Under the pieces are notes generated by a model. The model was not told the origin of the DNA, searched no databases, and saw only the letters and a list, made by a program, of their open reading frames with translations. From AE-B3B sp964543295 (GTDB taxonomy: Bacteria; Aerophobota; Aerophobia; Aerophobales; AE-B3A), in NCBI GenBank assembly GCA_964543295.1, contig CAZIXA010000010.1:1-64000 (forward strand): a DNA stretch of 64,000 nucleotides, in the 5' to 3' direction. The first letter of the stretch is position 1; every line of letters begins with the position of its first letter. Positions 17,601 to 25,778 of the stretch are shown here, in pieces. The position numbers were made by a program, and so were the translations under genes.

Positions 17601-19227
17601 TAAATCCTTCTGCTATGAGCCTGTTTTCATCCATTTCCATAAAAACACCGCAAGTTGAATCAATTGTAGGAACCCTTTTTGCTCTTAAGGCATATTCTTG
17701 AAGAGAACTTTCTACATCCAAATTTATGACATCGGCCATATTTTCAAGGGTTTGCCCGGAGCCGGCTTGACAACTATAGTTCATTTTTGCTTCTTTTACT
17801 GTTCCGTCGTCAGAGAAGCTGGTAAATTTCATATCCTGTCCACCTATTTCAAAAATTGTGTCAACTTCTGAATCATGGTGCTTAATTCCCAGAGCATGAC
17901 AGGTAATTTCATCTGTTGTTTTATCGGTAATCTTCATACCTTGTTTGGCTAATTCTTTAGTTTTTTTCTTGCTAACTAGAATTCTTTCATAAAGTTTTCT
18001 TGCAGAACCAGTGGTGCCAACACCTTTTACGTTTACTTTCTCTTTGTGTTTACCCAGGTACTTGATAACTTTTTTCAGTGTCTTTTCAGGATCTCCGTGC
18101 GTCTTGATATAGATTTTGTCAAGAAGTTTTCCTGTCAAGTCAACCAGGGCTCCTTTTGTGGTTGTGCTTCCTCCATCTATTCCGATTACGACATCTGTTC
18201 CTCCTTCTATTTTTTCTTCCAATTCTTTACTCTCTTCATTTACTTTTTTTAAGTAATTACACAAAGAAGGGGTAAACTTTCTTTGTTTTCTGCTATATTC
18301 TGCAACTTTATCTAATTGCTCAGGGTCAAAGACAAAGTTGTTATTCTCTTCTATTCCCTTTAATGCTACACCTATGGCAGCTATATTATGATAGTGCTCT
18401 GGTTTTCTTATGGAGATACCAAGAAAATCTCCTAAGTTTTTTCTGATTAAGTCATTGGTTAAGACCCCTCCGGTAGCTATTGCACTGCCGGAATTCTTAT
18501 CTATCTCATTATTGCCAATTACATCGATTTTATAGTTTCTGGCAATTACTTGGAAAAGGCCTGCCAGGTTGTCTTCCCTTTTTGCTCCTTCATTTTGCTT
18601 GTGAATTAAGTCAGATTGTATGATAACACCACATCTTGCCAGAAATTCACTCGGCTCTCTTGACTTACTAGCTTCTTGCTCTGCCTTTTTAAACATTTCT
18701 TCCAATCTTAATTGCGCTTTGTCTCTTTCATTCTTTGAAGAAGAGATATTGTCGTCAGGGACTTCTTTTTCAAATAATCTTCTGCATTGTTTTTCTATCA
18801 GGGTTCCCGAGCCACCTCCACACTTGGATCCGGTCCTCCATTCTTGAATGATTTTCTTGCCGTTTGTTTTGTTTAAGTTAAAGAAATAAGGATCCTTTGC
18901 TCCCATATGAAAAACATATTTTGCATCTGGTGCTATTATTTCTGCTCCTTTGGGAATTGCTACACTATCAAAAGCAAAGGTTACTCCTCTCATTACAGAC
19001 GGAAAAAAGTTTGCGCCAGTTCCGGTAAATGCTGTATTTCTTATATTATTTTTATTGAATTTTTCTACTATGTTTTGCCATGTTTCTTTTATTGCTCCGA
19101 TGGGATCAGCAAAATGCATTATTGGTTTGGGAGAGTGCACTACTTTTTTATCTTCATCAAGAACTGCATAATGCACAGAACTGCTTCCAACATCAAAACC
19201 TACAAAGAGATTTTTTTGATTATCCAT
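14602..19227 (-). CDS. Giant acyl-CoA dehydratase activase-like protein (two ASKHA domains)
   Basis: 1541 residues. Two BadF/BcrA/HgdC-type ATPase domains lie in tandem: about 5-290 (FVGFDVGSSSVHYAV; cluster cysteines C136 in KCGGGSG and C199) and about 346-620 (VIGIDGGSTTTKGAL; C486 in SCQAGSG and C526 in STCGVFMEMD). In known activases these cysteines bridge a [4Fe-4S] cluster in a dimer; here the two domains could make the dimer within one chain. The C-terminal 900 residues resemble DUF2229 and HgdB-like parts (PTTSGPCRFGKY, HVGPFTCMQEGVTT). Such fusions are widespread in anaerobes, but their substrate is unknown. No separate dehydratase subunits or CoA transferase are near. The ribosome site is weak, and the stop codon comes from a repeat element. 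Confidence 0.85.
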   Translation of the reverse strand: MDNQKNLFVGFDVGSSSVHYAVLDEDKKVVHSPKPIMHFADPIGAIKETWQNIVEKFNKNNIRNTAFTGTGANFFPSVMRGVTFAFDSVAIPKGAEIIAPDAKYVFHMGAKDPYFFNLNKTNGKKIIQEWRTGSKCGGGSGTLIEKQCRRLFEKEVPDDNISSSKNERDKAQLRLEEMFKKAEQEASKSREPSEFLARCGVIIQSDLIHKQNEGAKREDNLAGLFQVIARNYKIDVIGNNEIDKNSGSAIATGGVLTNDLIRKNLGDFLGISIRKPEHYHNIAAIGVALKGIEENNNFVFDPEQLDKVAEYSRKQRKFTPSLCNYLKKVNEESKELEEKIEGGTDVVIGIDGGSTTTKGALVDLTGKLLDKIYIKTHGDPEKTLKKVIKYLGKHKEKVNVKGVGTTGSARKLYERILVSKKKTKELAKQGMKITDKTTDEITCHALGIKHHDSEVDTIFEIGGQDMKFTSFSDDGTVKEAKMNYSCQAGSGQTLENMADVINLDVESSLQEYALRAKRVPTIDSTCGVFMEMDENRLIAEGFSKEEIAAAILRATAASYYYKFVGGSQHVGEKCSAQGGPPLGKAFLTALAQITGKEINAYPHREMFGALGAALDVIKTIKDLEKQNKKYASAFRGWDLTEMPLKKEKIYCKDLFKEKSCSIRNCLLEVFSIEDDKIITGGFCPRGNSEVSVRPKINYVEKYHSIYEKHFKRYGCLLPELEEIVNDSDEIRRKTIGIRRATATLGEKGIWSAALFEKLGLYPVASPESNEEIAKIGVENSRTEFCLARKLVTGHAAILDDNPNIEYLFNPSFIEHRKERPPDLKYCIYTESEGYILKDVLSFDKNKQVSLILHYEDEDLLFEALKTESKRLEFEFTNKQIKDAIGYANEAEEQFKKELAREGDKFLERIERKKEKAYVGIGRDYVILDPEASSNSGVMLSQVRGLNYIPQIFLDHKFRDIHLDNIVENEFWVQSVKILKANLYVAQQLNLFPIRMMNFGCGPDSLKIYQEEKIQQAADKPMLVLLTDAQTNNAPFVTRTEAFERVVEQSQPQKLKIENIKIKSYSTKANDKRIWLIPYMGDGSFMGTAALKYFGIDSQVLPTATQKGYEIARKYIYTEVCQPLKGVVGDVLGFLDKKIKEKGKKYVEENYLVMLPTTSGPCRFGKYKEILRDFANRQGLEKIPIAGPSSTTGYFDIPLPKEFSSRDKIKLQQILVKGIQASDLLEDITLRFRPYAKNRQEINDLKRSRLKKLEKVVQKGARTKEMVEWGKETVEAFKKTNLQNNERFPLVLYIGEIYMRQHDPYTNYAIEKLEEQGLEMIRSPIIEWINYINEINQRKSKRGTILGLKNLYLNFLRYVNRDNSGKTEDLNKKAKEYLNKTLKEVKELTAVSVKQLYIEHVGKRIARPFHKLLYGRHILPEPIKLIEILEKENEYHRDIEGESPINSAVAYYLMHDSTHFQNNAYISGIFHVGPFTCMQEGVTTAKTEAMAKELRKKKPDLVFPIIHAFFGDSPNANLDAEIAVFKEQCYQKRDILKEKLTI

Positions 19228-19276
19228 TTCTATAATTTCTTATAGAGTCTTTCTTTCTTGGAAAATACTGATCCTT

Positions 19277-19293
19277 GGTAAGTATTCAGTAAA
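19277..19293. repeat. Isolated terminal repeat of family B
   Basis: GGTAAGTATTCAGTAAA matches the left end of the family B elements at 19382 and 20672. No partner end is found nearby, so it is a partial copy. Confidence 0.45.
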
Positions 19294-19381
19294 GGATGTT
19301 CCATATAGCCCAGAAGTCCTATTATTTAATTCGAAATTTAGCATAACAAAGTAGTGTGTCAAGCACCTTGCTAGTTTTCGG

Positions 19382-19525
19382 GTAAGTATTCAGTGAACCC
19401 CGTGTCATTGCGAGGGACGAAGTCCCGAAGCAATCTCGGTAGTCGCAAGGCTCAGAGCCTGCGCATCCTAAAGAGTGCGGCTACCCTGAAAATTCAATGT
19501 GACACGGCGTTTACTGCGCATTTAC
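19382..19525. repeat. MITE-like element, family B (copy 1)
   Basis: 144 bases bounded by GTAAGTATTCAGTGAACCCC and the inverse GTAAATGCGCAGTAAACGCC. The interior holds the palindrome TTGCGAGGGACGAAGTCCC...GCAATCTC and a family F hairpin pair. The right 45 bases are almost identical to copy 2 at 20672-20788. No transposase is inside. Together with the partial copy at 19277 it fills the 340-base gap between the activase and DUF4352-like genes. Confidence 0.65.
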
Positions 19526-19567
19526 TTTTTCGGAGACGTCTATTTCATAGTCTTCAGCTTGAATGGT

Positions 19568-20161
19568 TTACCTGAATGTGAAGATGGAGGTATGTTCGAT
19601 AAGGTTCTTGTTTATTTCAATAGTTCTTCCAAGGGATCCGGTTGTTGAGTCTAGTGAAGAAATGATGAGTTCCACTGCATATCTATTCTTCTCGATTTGG
19701 AATAAGTAACTTCCTGTTCTTTTTTCTTCCGGGTATACGCTGAAGAGGAAAGGTCTTGGAATCTCTGAAGCTCGGTGCTCAGGATATACATAGTTTTTCT
19801 CATCTTTTAGGAATACTTGGGGGTGGCAGCTCTTTACATTGGCGCCAACATTCTCAAACGTTAGGTTTATCAGAGTAAATGCATAACCCTTTCTTGCCTT
19901 TATTGATAAACTATCTATAATCAATTCTTCTGATATCTTTACGGAATTGATCCTCAAGGCAAAGTCACCAATTTTTATGGGTTCGGTTGAGTGATTGATC
20001 CCTTCATTAGACGGACGACTCTCCCTGGAACCGGGTGAAGAAAAATAAAGCAGAGTGAGCGGAAGGAGGCTAAAAATGACGAAAAAAATGATGGGGATGA
20101 GCAATATCTGAAGGACTGTTCTGCTTTGCCAGGAAAAGGATCTTTTTTTAAATGAAGGCAT
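19568..20161 (-). CDS. Membrane-anchored DUF4352-like protein
   Basis: 197 residues. An N-terminal membrane segment spans about 17-41 (LQILLIPIIFFVIFSLLPL). The rest is a beta-rich extracytoplasmic domain with the DUF4352/immunoglobulin-like pattern: KIGDFALRINSVKI, then YAFTLINLTFENVGANVKS, then FLKDEKNYVYP. Such domains sit outside the membrane and their function is mostly unknown. It begins 5 bases after the stop of the adenosine-specific kinase gene and is probably co-transcribed, though a functional link is not obvious. Confidence 0.65.
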   Translation of the reverse strand: MPSFKKRSFSWQSRTVLQILLIPIIFFVIFSLLPLTLLYFSSPGSRESRPSNEGINHSTEPIKIGDFALRINSVKISEELIIDSLSIKARKGYAFTLINLTFENVGANVKSCHPQVFLKDEKNYVYPEHRASEIPRPFLFSVYPEEKRTGSYLFQIEKNRYAVELIISSLDSTTGSLGRTIEINKNLIEHTSIFTFR

Positions 20162-20166
20162 CTTGT

Positions 20167-20649
20167 TTAGAGTTTATATCCTATATTTCTTAAAAACTTT
20201 TTGCGTGCCTTAACATCGGTTTCTTTTTCAACTCCTTTTGAGTGAAATCCATCGATAACTCCCATGACTCCTCGACCTTGTTCTGTCTCGGCTATCACTA
20301 CTTCGACTGGATTTGCAGTAGCGCAGAATATCGAGCAGATCTCAGGGCAATCTTTAATTGAGTTAAGTACATTAATGGGGAATGCTTTTTTTAATAGTAC
20401 CACGAAACTGTGTCCAGCTCCCATAGCACTGGCGTTCTTGATGGCTACAGATCTTAGCTCTTCATCATTTCCCTCTGCCCTTACCAAACAGGGACCCGAG
20501 GCTTCACAGAAGGCAAGACCAAATTTTACTTCTGGAACCGAGTTTATCACGGCCTCATAAAGATCTTCTGTTGTCTTGATGAAGTGAGTTTGCCCGATGA
20601 TGATGTTGGCATCGGCAGGAACTTCCATCTTAACTATCTTTAACTCCAT
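20167..20649 (-). CDS. Adenosine-specific kinase (DUF355 family)
   Basis: 160 residues from the ATG at 20649, which follows GAGGAGGTTGAGT; an in-frame TTG 15 bases upstream lies on the ribosome site and is rejected. Conserved segments of PF04008 are present: NIIIGQTHFIKTTEDLYE, FCEASGPCLVRAEGND, SAMGAGHSFVVLL and CATANPVEVVIAETEQGRG. A Pyrobaculum member binds adenosine and AMP/ADP, which gave the family its name; bacterial roles are little known. A family B element lies 22 bases upstream. Confidence 0.85.
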   Translation of the reverse strand: MELKIVKMEVPADANIIIGQTHFIKTTEDLYEAVINSVPEVKFGLAFCEASGPCLVRAEGNDEELRSVAIKNASAMGAGHSFVVLLKKAFPINVLNSIKDCPEICSIFCATANPVEVVIAETEQGRGVMGVIDGFHSKGVEKETDVKARKKFLRNIGYKL

Positions 20650-20671
20650 ACTCAACCTCCTCAACCCATTT

Positions 20672-20788
20672 GTAAGTATTCAGTAAACCCCGTCATTTTT
20701 GGTAATCGCAAGGCTCAGAGCCTGCACACCCTAAAGGGTACGGCTACCCTGAAAATTCAATGTGACACGGCGTTTACTGAGCATTTAC
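20672..20788. repeat. MITE-like element, family B (copy 2)
   Basis: 117 bases with ends GTAAGTATTCAGTAAACCCC and inverse GTAAATGCTCAGTAAACGCC. It lacks the inner palindrome of copy 1 but keeps the hairpin pair. Its right end overlaps the radical SAM gene by 15 bases and encodes that protein's last four residues (VNAQ) and stop. Confidence 0.65.
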
Positions 20789-22099
20789 ACCCATTTTCTT
20801 CAGAGGAGACGATCGGTGTTTTCGTAATGACAAGTCTTTTTCGACCGCCTCCACCTTGGCGGAAAGATTCAAAGCGAGGCTATAAAAAGGATTTGCATAA
20901 CTGCAGGATCCAAGCCATCGCCTCGTAATGGAAGAAAGAGAATAAACCTGTTTTATGACCCATCTATGGCCTTCCTCCAGCTCGTCTACTGTCATCAGTT
21001 TGGGACGAAACATTACATGAGTTCCATCTCCGTGAGGCCAATTGGTATCAAGAATTCTTCCCTCGAGGAGAAGTCTTTGATAGAGGCCGGTCTTGGGAAT
21101 GGGGGTAAGAATAAAAAATATGGGTCGGTCGATTAGACTTTTCTCAATAAACTCTACCGTTCGGGGAAAAATAGAGACATCATCCTTATCAAATCCAAAT
21201 ATGAAGTATCCAATTATGGTGATTCCCTGATCATGTATCTTCTTGATGATTTCTTCGTATCTTTTCACCTTGTTGAAGCTCTTATTCACTCCGTTCAAAC
21301 TTTTCTGGGACACGGACTCAAACCCCAACCCCATCCGTATACATCCACTTTGAGCGGCCAGTTTTAAGAGCTGGGTGTCATTGACTCTGGCTAAAGAGAA
21401 ATTGCCAAACCACTTCTTCCGCAGAGGAATTAACTTCTTGAATAAATTTTTGGCATAATCCGGGTTTCCTACCAGGTTATCATCAGCAAAAGCGAGGTGA
21501 TCTTTCTTCAGAGTTTTTATTTCTTTTATTACATCTTCAATCGGTCTTGAACGATAACTCCTGCCGAAAAGAGTAGGCATGTAACAAAAATCGCAATTAA
21601 AAGGGCAGCCTCGACTGGTTTCGACCATCTCGATAGTGGTAAATCCCTTACATTTCACCAGATTCCTTCGAGGAAGAGCAAGGTCTTCCATCTTCACAGG
21701 AGTTTTTGATTGGTAGAATTTCTTTAGCGAGCCTTTTTGAAAATCTTGAAGTAAATCCTTCCAAACCAGCTCTGCTTCTCCGATCACCACACTATCTGCA
21801 TGACGGATAGCTTCCTCGGGAAGAACAGAAACATGGGGTCCTCCCATTACCACGAATTTACTTCTTTTCCTGAACTCATCAGCAATTCTATAGGCCCTGT
21901 GTGCATCAGCGGTTAAATAAGTGAGACCGATAAGATCAGCGTCACTTTCATAGTCTATCGACTCTGTTCTCTCATCAGTTATTTTAACCTCAATACTCGA
22001 AGGAGTCAGAGCAGCTAGAATTGGTAAAGTTAAGGTTCGCAAGAATAGTTGCCAGCCTCGCGTCCTCTTATGAGTGACTCTCACTAGCTCAACTCTCAT
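20774..22099 (-). CDS. B12-binding-type radical SAM protein
   Basis: 441 residues. The N-terminal about 150 residues form a cobalamin-binding-like Rossmann domain (DADLIGLTYLTADAHRAYRI, FVVMGGPHVSVLPEEA). The radical SAM core follows with the cluster motif TSRGCPFNCDFCYMP near residue 160-175. Fe-S and SAM parts look complete (AFADDNLVGNPDYA, RMGLGFESVSQ). This class does methylations and rearrangements in lipid and natural product pathways; the substrate is unknown. The start follows AAAGGAGCAG. The last residues VNAQ are encoded by a repeat, so the native C terminus may have been replaced. Confidence 0.85.
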   Translation of the reverse strand: MRVELVRVTHKRTRGWQLFLRTLTLPILAALTPSSIEVKITDERTESIDYESDADLIGLTYLTADAHRAYRIADEFRKRSKFVVMGGPHVSVLPEEAIRHADSVVIGEAELVWKDLLQDFQKGSLKKFYQSKTPVKMEDLALPRRNLVKCKGFTTIEMVETSRGCPFNCDFCYMPTLFGRSYRSRPIEDVIKEIKTLKKDHLAFADDNLVGNPDYAKNLFKKLIPLRKKWFGNFSLARVNDTQLLKLAAQSGCIRMGLGFESVSQKSLNGVNKSFNKVKRYEEIIKKIHDQGITIIGYFIFGFDKDDVSIFPRTVEFIEKSLIDRPIFFILTPIPKTGLYQRLLLEGRILDTNWPHGDGTHVMFRPKLMTVDELEEGHRWVIKQVYSLSSITRRWLGSCSYANPFYSLALNLSAKVEAVEKDLSLRKHRSSPLKKMGVNAQ

Positions 22100-22119
22100 T
22101 TGATAAACTGCTCCTTTTC

Positions 22120-22280
22120 TTTCTATATTTTTCTTCGAGAAATTCCTTTCTCTCTTCTGCCGGCAGTTCTAGGTTGAGGAATTCGGCGTAATGATCTTCT
22201 TTTAAATATCTTCTTTTGGTTCAGTTTTCTTAAGGGGAACCTGCTTTTATAGACCTTGTAGGCCACAGTCTTCCTCAATA
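22120..22280 (-). pseudogene. Coding-like relic upstream of the radical SAM gene
   Basis: In the 209-base gap the minus strand reads LLRKTVAYKVYKSRF in one frame and, after a shift, EDHYAEFLNLELPAEERKEF in another. Both look like protein. No start or full gene is present. It may be the tail of a lost upstream gene, possibly another radical SAM protein, but this is weak. Confidence 0.25.
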
Positions 22281-22308
22281 AAATTTTCTATGGGTTAAAT
22301 GATCTATT

Positions 22309-23589
22309 TTAGGCTGCTTCAGTGGTAAGGATAGCTATAAACTTAACCAGATCTAGAAGGTCACTAATCCTGACATTTTCATTCTCGCCATGAATCCTAC
22401 TTTCTTTATGTCGTGAGACGCCGTAGGAAGCCACTTTTATTTGGGTGGTTTTCACAATGTAAGCCACATCGGTTGAACCCCCAGAGCCAAAGACACTGAG
22501 TCTTTCTCCTGATACTGACTCCGCTATTCGCTTTACCTTTTGCACCCAGGGATGGTTAGGATCCTGGAAAAAGGGAGGGTAAGAAGGAGTGGTTCTCAGT
22601 TCACACTTAAGCTTGGGATCATTTGCCTGCGCTTTATTAACCGCATCCTGAATCTCTCTGGTGGCTTGAAGTTCGTCCTCCTCAGGAATCAGACGGCGGT
22701 CTCCTTCCAGGATGAATTCTGAAGGAACAATGTTGTGTTTCAGTCCTCCCCGAGCCATGGTGATGTTTAAGAGAGGGATAACTGTCTTTATACCGATCTC
22801 GGCAGCTATTTTTGGATCCACCGGCATCCTACTTTTTCTTAATTCCACCTTCTTTTTCAATTTCAAAAGCTGTTCTAAAGCCCCAAAGCTATGTTCAATG
22901 GGATTTATCCCTAGGAATGACTCACCCGAGTGAACACTTTCACCTTTAATGGTTAAGCTCCAGGTTATAGTTCCATTGGCTCCAATTCCGATGCCATCAC
23001 TGGACCCATCCAGACAATGGAAATATTGACAATCCTTAAAATATCCCTGATCAGCAAGATACATCAGTCCACTGTAGGGCCCGACTTCTTCGTCAGAGGT
23101 CAAAGCTACCACTACATTGCATTCTGGCTCTAGACCTAATTCATAGAGAATCCGAAAAGCAGCAATGATAGCAGCGCATCCACCTTTATTGTCACTGGTA
23201 CCTCTTCCCCAAATTCTGCCATCCTTTACTAACCCCCGGTAAGGTGGCATGGTCCACTTAGATTCATCTACAGGAACCGTATCTATATGGGCATACCAGA
23301 GTATGGTTTGCTTGCTTCCCCTTTTAAAATTGGCCAGGAGATTGCTCCTTACCCCTTCCAGTTGTGGGTGTATGGCTTTGCATCTCTGGTGAAAGATCTC
23401 CGGCGAAAGATCTATTCGATCTGCCTGAAATCCCATAGTAGCAAAATAGGGCAGCATAATATCCACTATTCTGTCGTAGTTAAGACCAGGGGGTGTGGGA
23501 GTAGGAATCTGGACCAGTCTTTGAAGCAATTTTATGATTTCACCCTGCTTTTTATCCACTGCCCCATTGATTCTCTCCGCTACTGACAT
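22309..23589 (-). CDS. M20-family metallopeptidase / deacylase
   Basis: 426 residues, ArgE/DapE/ACY1-type. The two-metal site is visible: H in YAHIDTVPVD, D in GRGTSDNKGG and EE in LTSDEEVG. The dimerisation domain lies in the middle (GESVHSGESFLGINP). The C-terminal HGENENVRISDL supplies the last metal ligand. Enzymes of this family cleave N-acyl or peptide bonds; the exact substrate is not clear. The start ATG follows GAGGAGATAATATC. It lies 12 bases after the secreted NlpC-like gene, so they form one transcript; peptide recycling from wall breakdown is one reading of that pairing. Confidence 0.88.
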   Translation of the reverse strand: MSVAERINGAVDKKQGEIIKLLQRLVQIPTPTPPGLNYDRIVDIMLPYFATMGFQADRIDLSPEIFHQRCKAIHPQLEGVRSNLLANFKRGSKQTILWYAHIDTVPVDESKWTMPPYRGLVKDGRIWGRGTSDNKGGCAAIIAAFRILYELGLEPECNVVVALTSDEEVGPYSGLMYLADQGYFKDCQYFHCLDGSSDGIGIGANGTITWSLTIKGESVHSGESFLGINPIEHSFGALEQLLKLKKKVELRKSRMPVDPKIAAEIGIKTVIPLLNITMARGGLKHNIVPSEFILEGDRRLIPEEDELQATREIQDAVNKAQANDPKLKCELRTTPSYPPFFQDPNHPWVQKVKRIAESVSGERLSVFGSGGSTDVAYIVKTTQIKVASYGVSRHKESRIHGENENVRISDLLDLVKFIAILTTEAA

Positions 23590-23601
23590 GATATTATCTC
23601 C

Positions 23602-25578
23602 TCAATCGATTTTCACTGTTTGTCTATCAATCCTTTTAAGTATAAAATATCTTGAGCCCAATTTCTCCTCTACTGTTGAAATCATCACTCCGTCATGGCC
23701 GGCGTAGATCAATTTATCAAATCTGTCTAGAAATTGGTTGGAATTAGTGTCCTCATAGAAAACCAACGTGTGACTGATGGCTTCACCCTCTTCACCGCTG
23801 AGGATGAGATCGCCTACCTGGAGGGAATCTTCTGAACTACCAATTCTAACCACGGCATCCTCCCCATTCTGGTCAATCAATTTTTCTTCTGAATCTCTTA
23901 CAAAGGTTCCATCTAGCCTCCTGATCTCAATGCGAAAAGGACTGGTGGCTACCAGATAATATCTATCCTGGTCAACATCTAAGCCGAACGCAACATCGGG
24001 CAAGGTTATTCTATTTACTATTTTACCACTAAGGTTGTAAATCAGGACTTCTTTTTTATATACTGGCACATAAACTAAATTTTCTTTAACGCAAAGGCTG
24101 CCTACTGGTACAAAAGAGTCGTAGAGCTTCTCCAGCTTAGTTTTCTTTTGTAGATTTCCCTCCAGGTCAAAAATATAGAGACTATCTGAAGTGAGTAGGT
24201 AGATAGACCTACCTTCATCATCAACTCCTATACCCTGGGGTCTAAGCTCTCCTTGGGTGGTGTAGATTTGACCATCTAGGGTAAGAGTATACTCAACCTT
24301 TGGTCTGATAATCTTTTCTACCTCACCCTCCAAATTGAGAATCTCTATCTCCCTTTCCAAATTCTTGGTTTCGTTTATGAGGAAAATTTTACCATTCTTC
24401 GAGATAGCAATGTCCAGATAATTAGCTGAAGGACTTTCAATGTCTTTTTCTGTTTTGAAATTAAGATCAAAAATCTTTATTTTCCCTTTGCCACACAGAT
24501 AGTAAAAACCGTTGTGGAAAGAAATCCCTTTTGGGACCCAGTTTTTGAAAATATCCAGAGTAGCCAATCTAAAAATCCTCTCATCTATTGGCTTGGTATA
24601 GACTCCTCTGGCTAGCTCCAGCGCTGAAGTGTAAGCAAGATTTTTATTCCCCATAGCTCTTAAAGCTGAGATGATCAAATCAGAACATTCGATGGAAATA
24701 GGATTGGCCAGGTCGGCCTGATGCTGATCAGGCTTGCCAGCTATTTTGTAGGCTGTACCCCAACACCAGGGAACTCCTCTGAGAGCCTCCATATATCTAA
24801 TCAGCTTGTTTTTATGGTCGGACAGTCGGCTGATTCGATGGACGGTGGGCTTGATACCTTTATCATAGTCATTGGCCGCAATGCGATTGGGCTGCGAGGA
24901 ATCCTCTTGGCCAGGAGAAGATATTATCCGACCGTGGTAATTTACCTCAGCTCTGAATCTGACCGTTCCCACCTCTCTTTTTGGATTTATCATCCATCCT
25001 TTTTGAGCCAGAGGTTCTTGTTCATATTCAATCACTGCAAATGCCCGAAACTTACCCTCATCGGGACCCTCAGTGAAGACATTGGAGTACCATTCGTAGT
25101 CTTCTAATTCTGGATGAAGGGGTTTCATTTTCGGCATAATCCTGTACCAGTTTATCTCCAGAGGACCCCAAAGTTCTTTCTTCCATCTCTTAAGTGATTC
25201 ATCAGTTATGGTGTACTCTTTATTATCTATTTTTAACCTCGAGGGTAGAGAATCATCGTTTCCTAAGTAATAATTTCCTCTGGCATCTTTTACTACAGCA
25301 AAAAGATAGATGGGTTCATTATAGCTAATGAGTTTACTATTATCATCAGGAATATTATAAGAACCGGAGACAATGATGATTTTGTCAAGGAAAGGTGGCT
25401 CTTCCTGTAGGGTCGGGTTTCCGGATAGCTTAACCGAGTAAGCTTGCGGTGACCCTGCAGATCCGGTGATGGTGTTCTCATGAACAGATGGTCTTGAGGC
25501 GTAAGGTCCCTCTCCTGCCAGAATAATCTGAAGAATCACTAAACCAAAGACTAACAAAGTAGCTTTGTATTTCTCCAT
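23602..25578 (-). CDS. Secreted NlpC/P60-like protein with inserted beta-propeller
   Basis: 658 residues with a signal peptide at 1-21. Residues about 60-225 form an unassigned beta-rich region. A cysteine-peptidase-like start follows: MEALRGVPWCWG (263-274) and IECSDLIISALRAMG with C298, equivalent to the DCSGL motif of NlpC/P60. The matching second half, VGDLIL (588-593), ISHTLVFYED with H603 and IYAGHDGVMIS with H628, comes only after about 290 residues. Between them (about 340-565) are repeated strands of NHL/propeller type (GRSIYLLTSDSLYIFDLEGN, NLVYVPVYKKEVLIYNLSGK). The enzyme probably cuts a wall peptide or amide outside the membrane. The assignment rests on motif order, not on a search. 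Confidence 0.6.
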   Translation of the reverse strand: MEKYKATLLVFGLVILQIILAGEGPYASRPSVHENTITGSAGSPQAYSVKLSGNPTLQEEPPFLDKIIIVSGSYNIPDDNSKLISYNEPIYLFAVVKDARGNYYLGNDDSLPSRLKIDNKEYTITDESLKRWKKELWGPLEINWYRIMPKMKPLHPELEDYEWYSNVFTEGPDEGKFRAFAVIEYEQEPLAQKGWMINPKREVGTVRFRAEVNYHGRIISSPGQEDSSQPNRIAANDYDKGIKPTVHRISRLSDHKNKLIRYMEALRGVPWCWGTAYKIAGKPDQHQADLANPISIECSDLIISALRAMGNKNLAYTSALELARGVYTKPIDERIFRLATLDIFKNWVPKGISFHNGFYYLCGKGKIKIFDLNFKTEKDIESPSANYLDIAISKNGKIFLINETKNLEREIEILNLEGEVEKIIRPKVEYTLTLDGQIYTTQGELRPQGIGVDDEGRSIYLLTSDSLYIFDLEGNLQKKTKLEKLYDSFVPVGSLCVKENLVYVPVYKKEVLIYNLSGKIVNRITLPDVAFGLDVDQDRYYLVATSPFRIEIRRLDGTFVRDSEEKLIDQNGEDAVVRIGSSEDSLQVGDLILSGEEGEAISHTLVFYEDTNSNQFLDRFDKLIYAGHDGVMISTVEEKLGSRYFILKRIDRQTVKID

Positions 25579-25703
25579 CGTTTTTGTAAGACTAAAGACC
25601 TTGGATTTAATTAATGTATCTTATTTATTGAAGGATATTCAGATGATTATAAGCCAACATCATAATAGCAAAATTTTAATGGAAAATCAAATGGAAAGGA
25701 TAG

Positions 25704-25731
25704 TTGATTTTTCCTTAAATTGCCGTATTAT
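25704..25731 (+). promoter_or_regulatory. Promoter for dinG
   Basis: TTGATT (25704-25709), 16-base spacer and TATTAT (25726-25731), 47 bases before the dinG ATG. The intergenic region is divergent, with the NlpC-like gene reading the other way. Confidence 0.55.
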
Positions 25732-25778
25732 AAAAAGATAAGGAAAGATGGACGATAATTTTCTCGGGTGATAGTTGA

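Noticed and set aside
20649..20664. Upstream TTG start for the adenosine-specific kinase
   Set aside because: It lies on the AGGAGG ribosome site that serves the ATG five codons later.
19382..20788. Insertion sequence with transposase
   Set aside because: The elements are under 150 bases and carry no reading frame; the genes between the copies are cellular.
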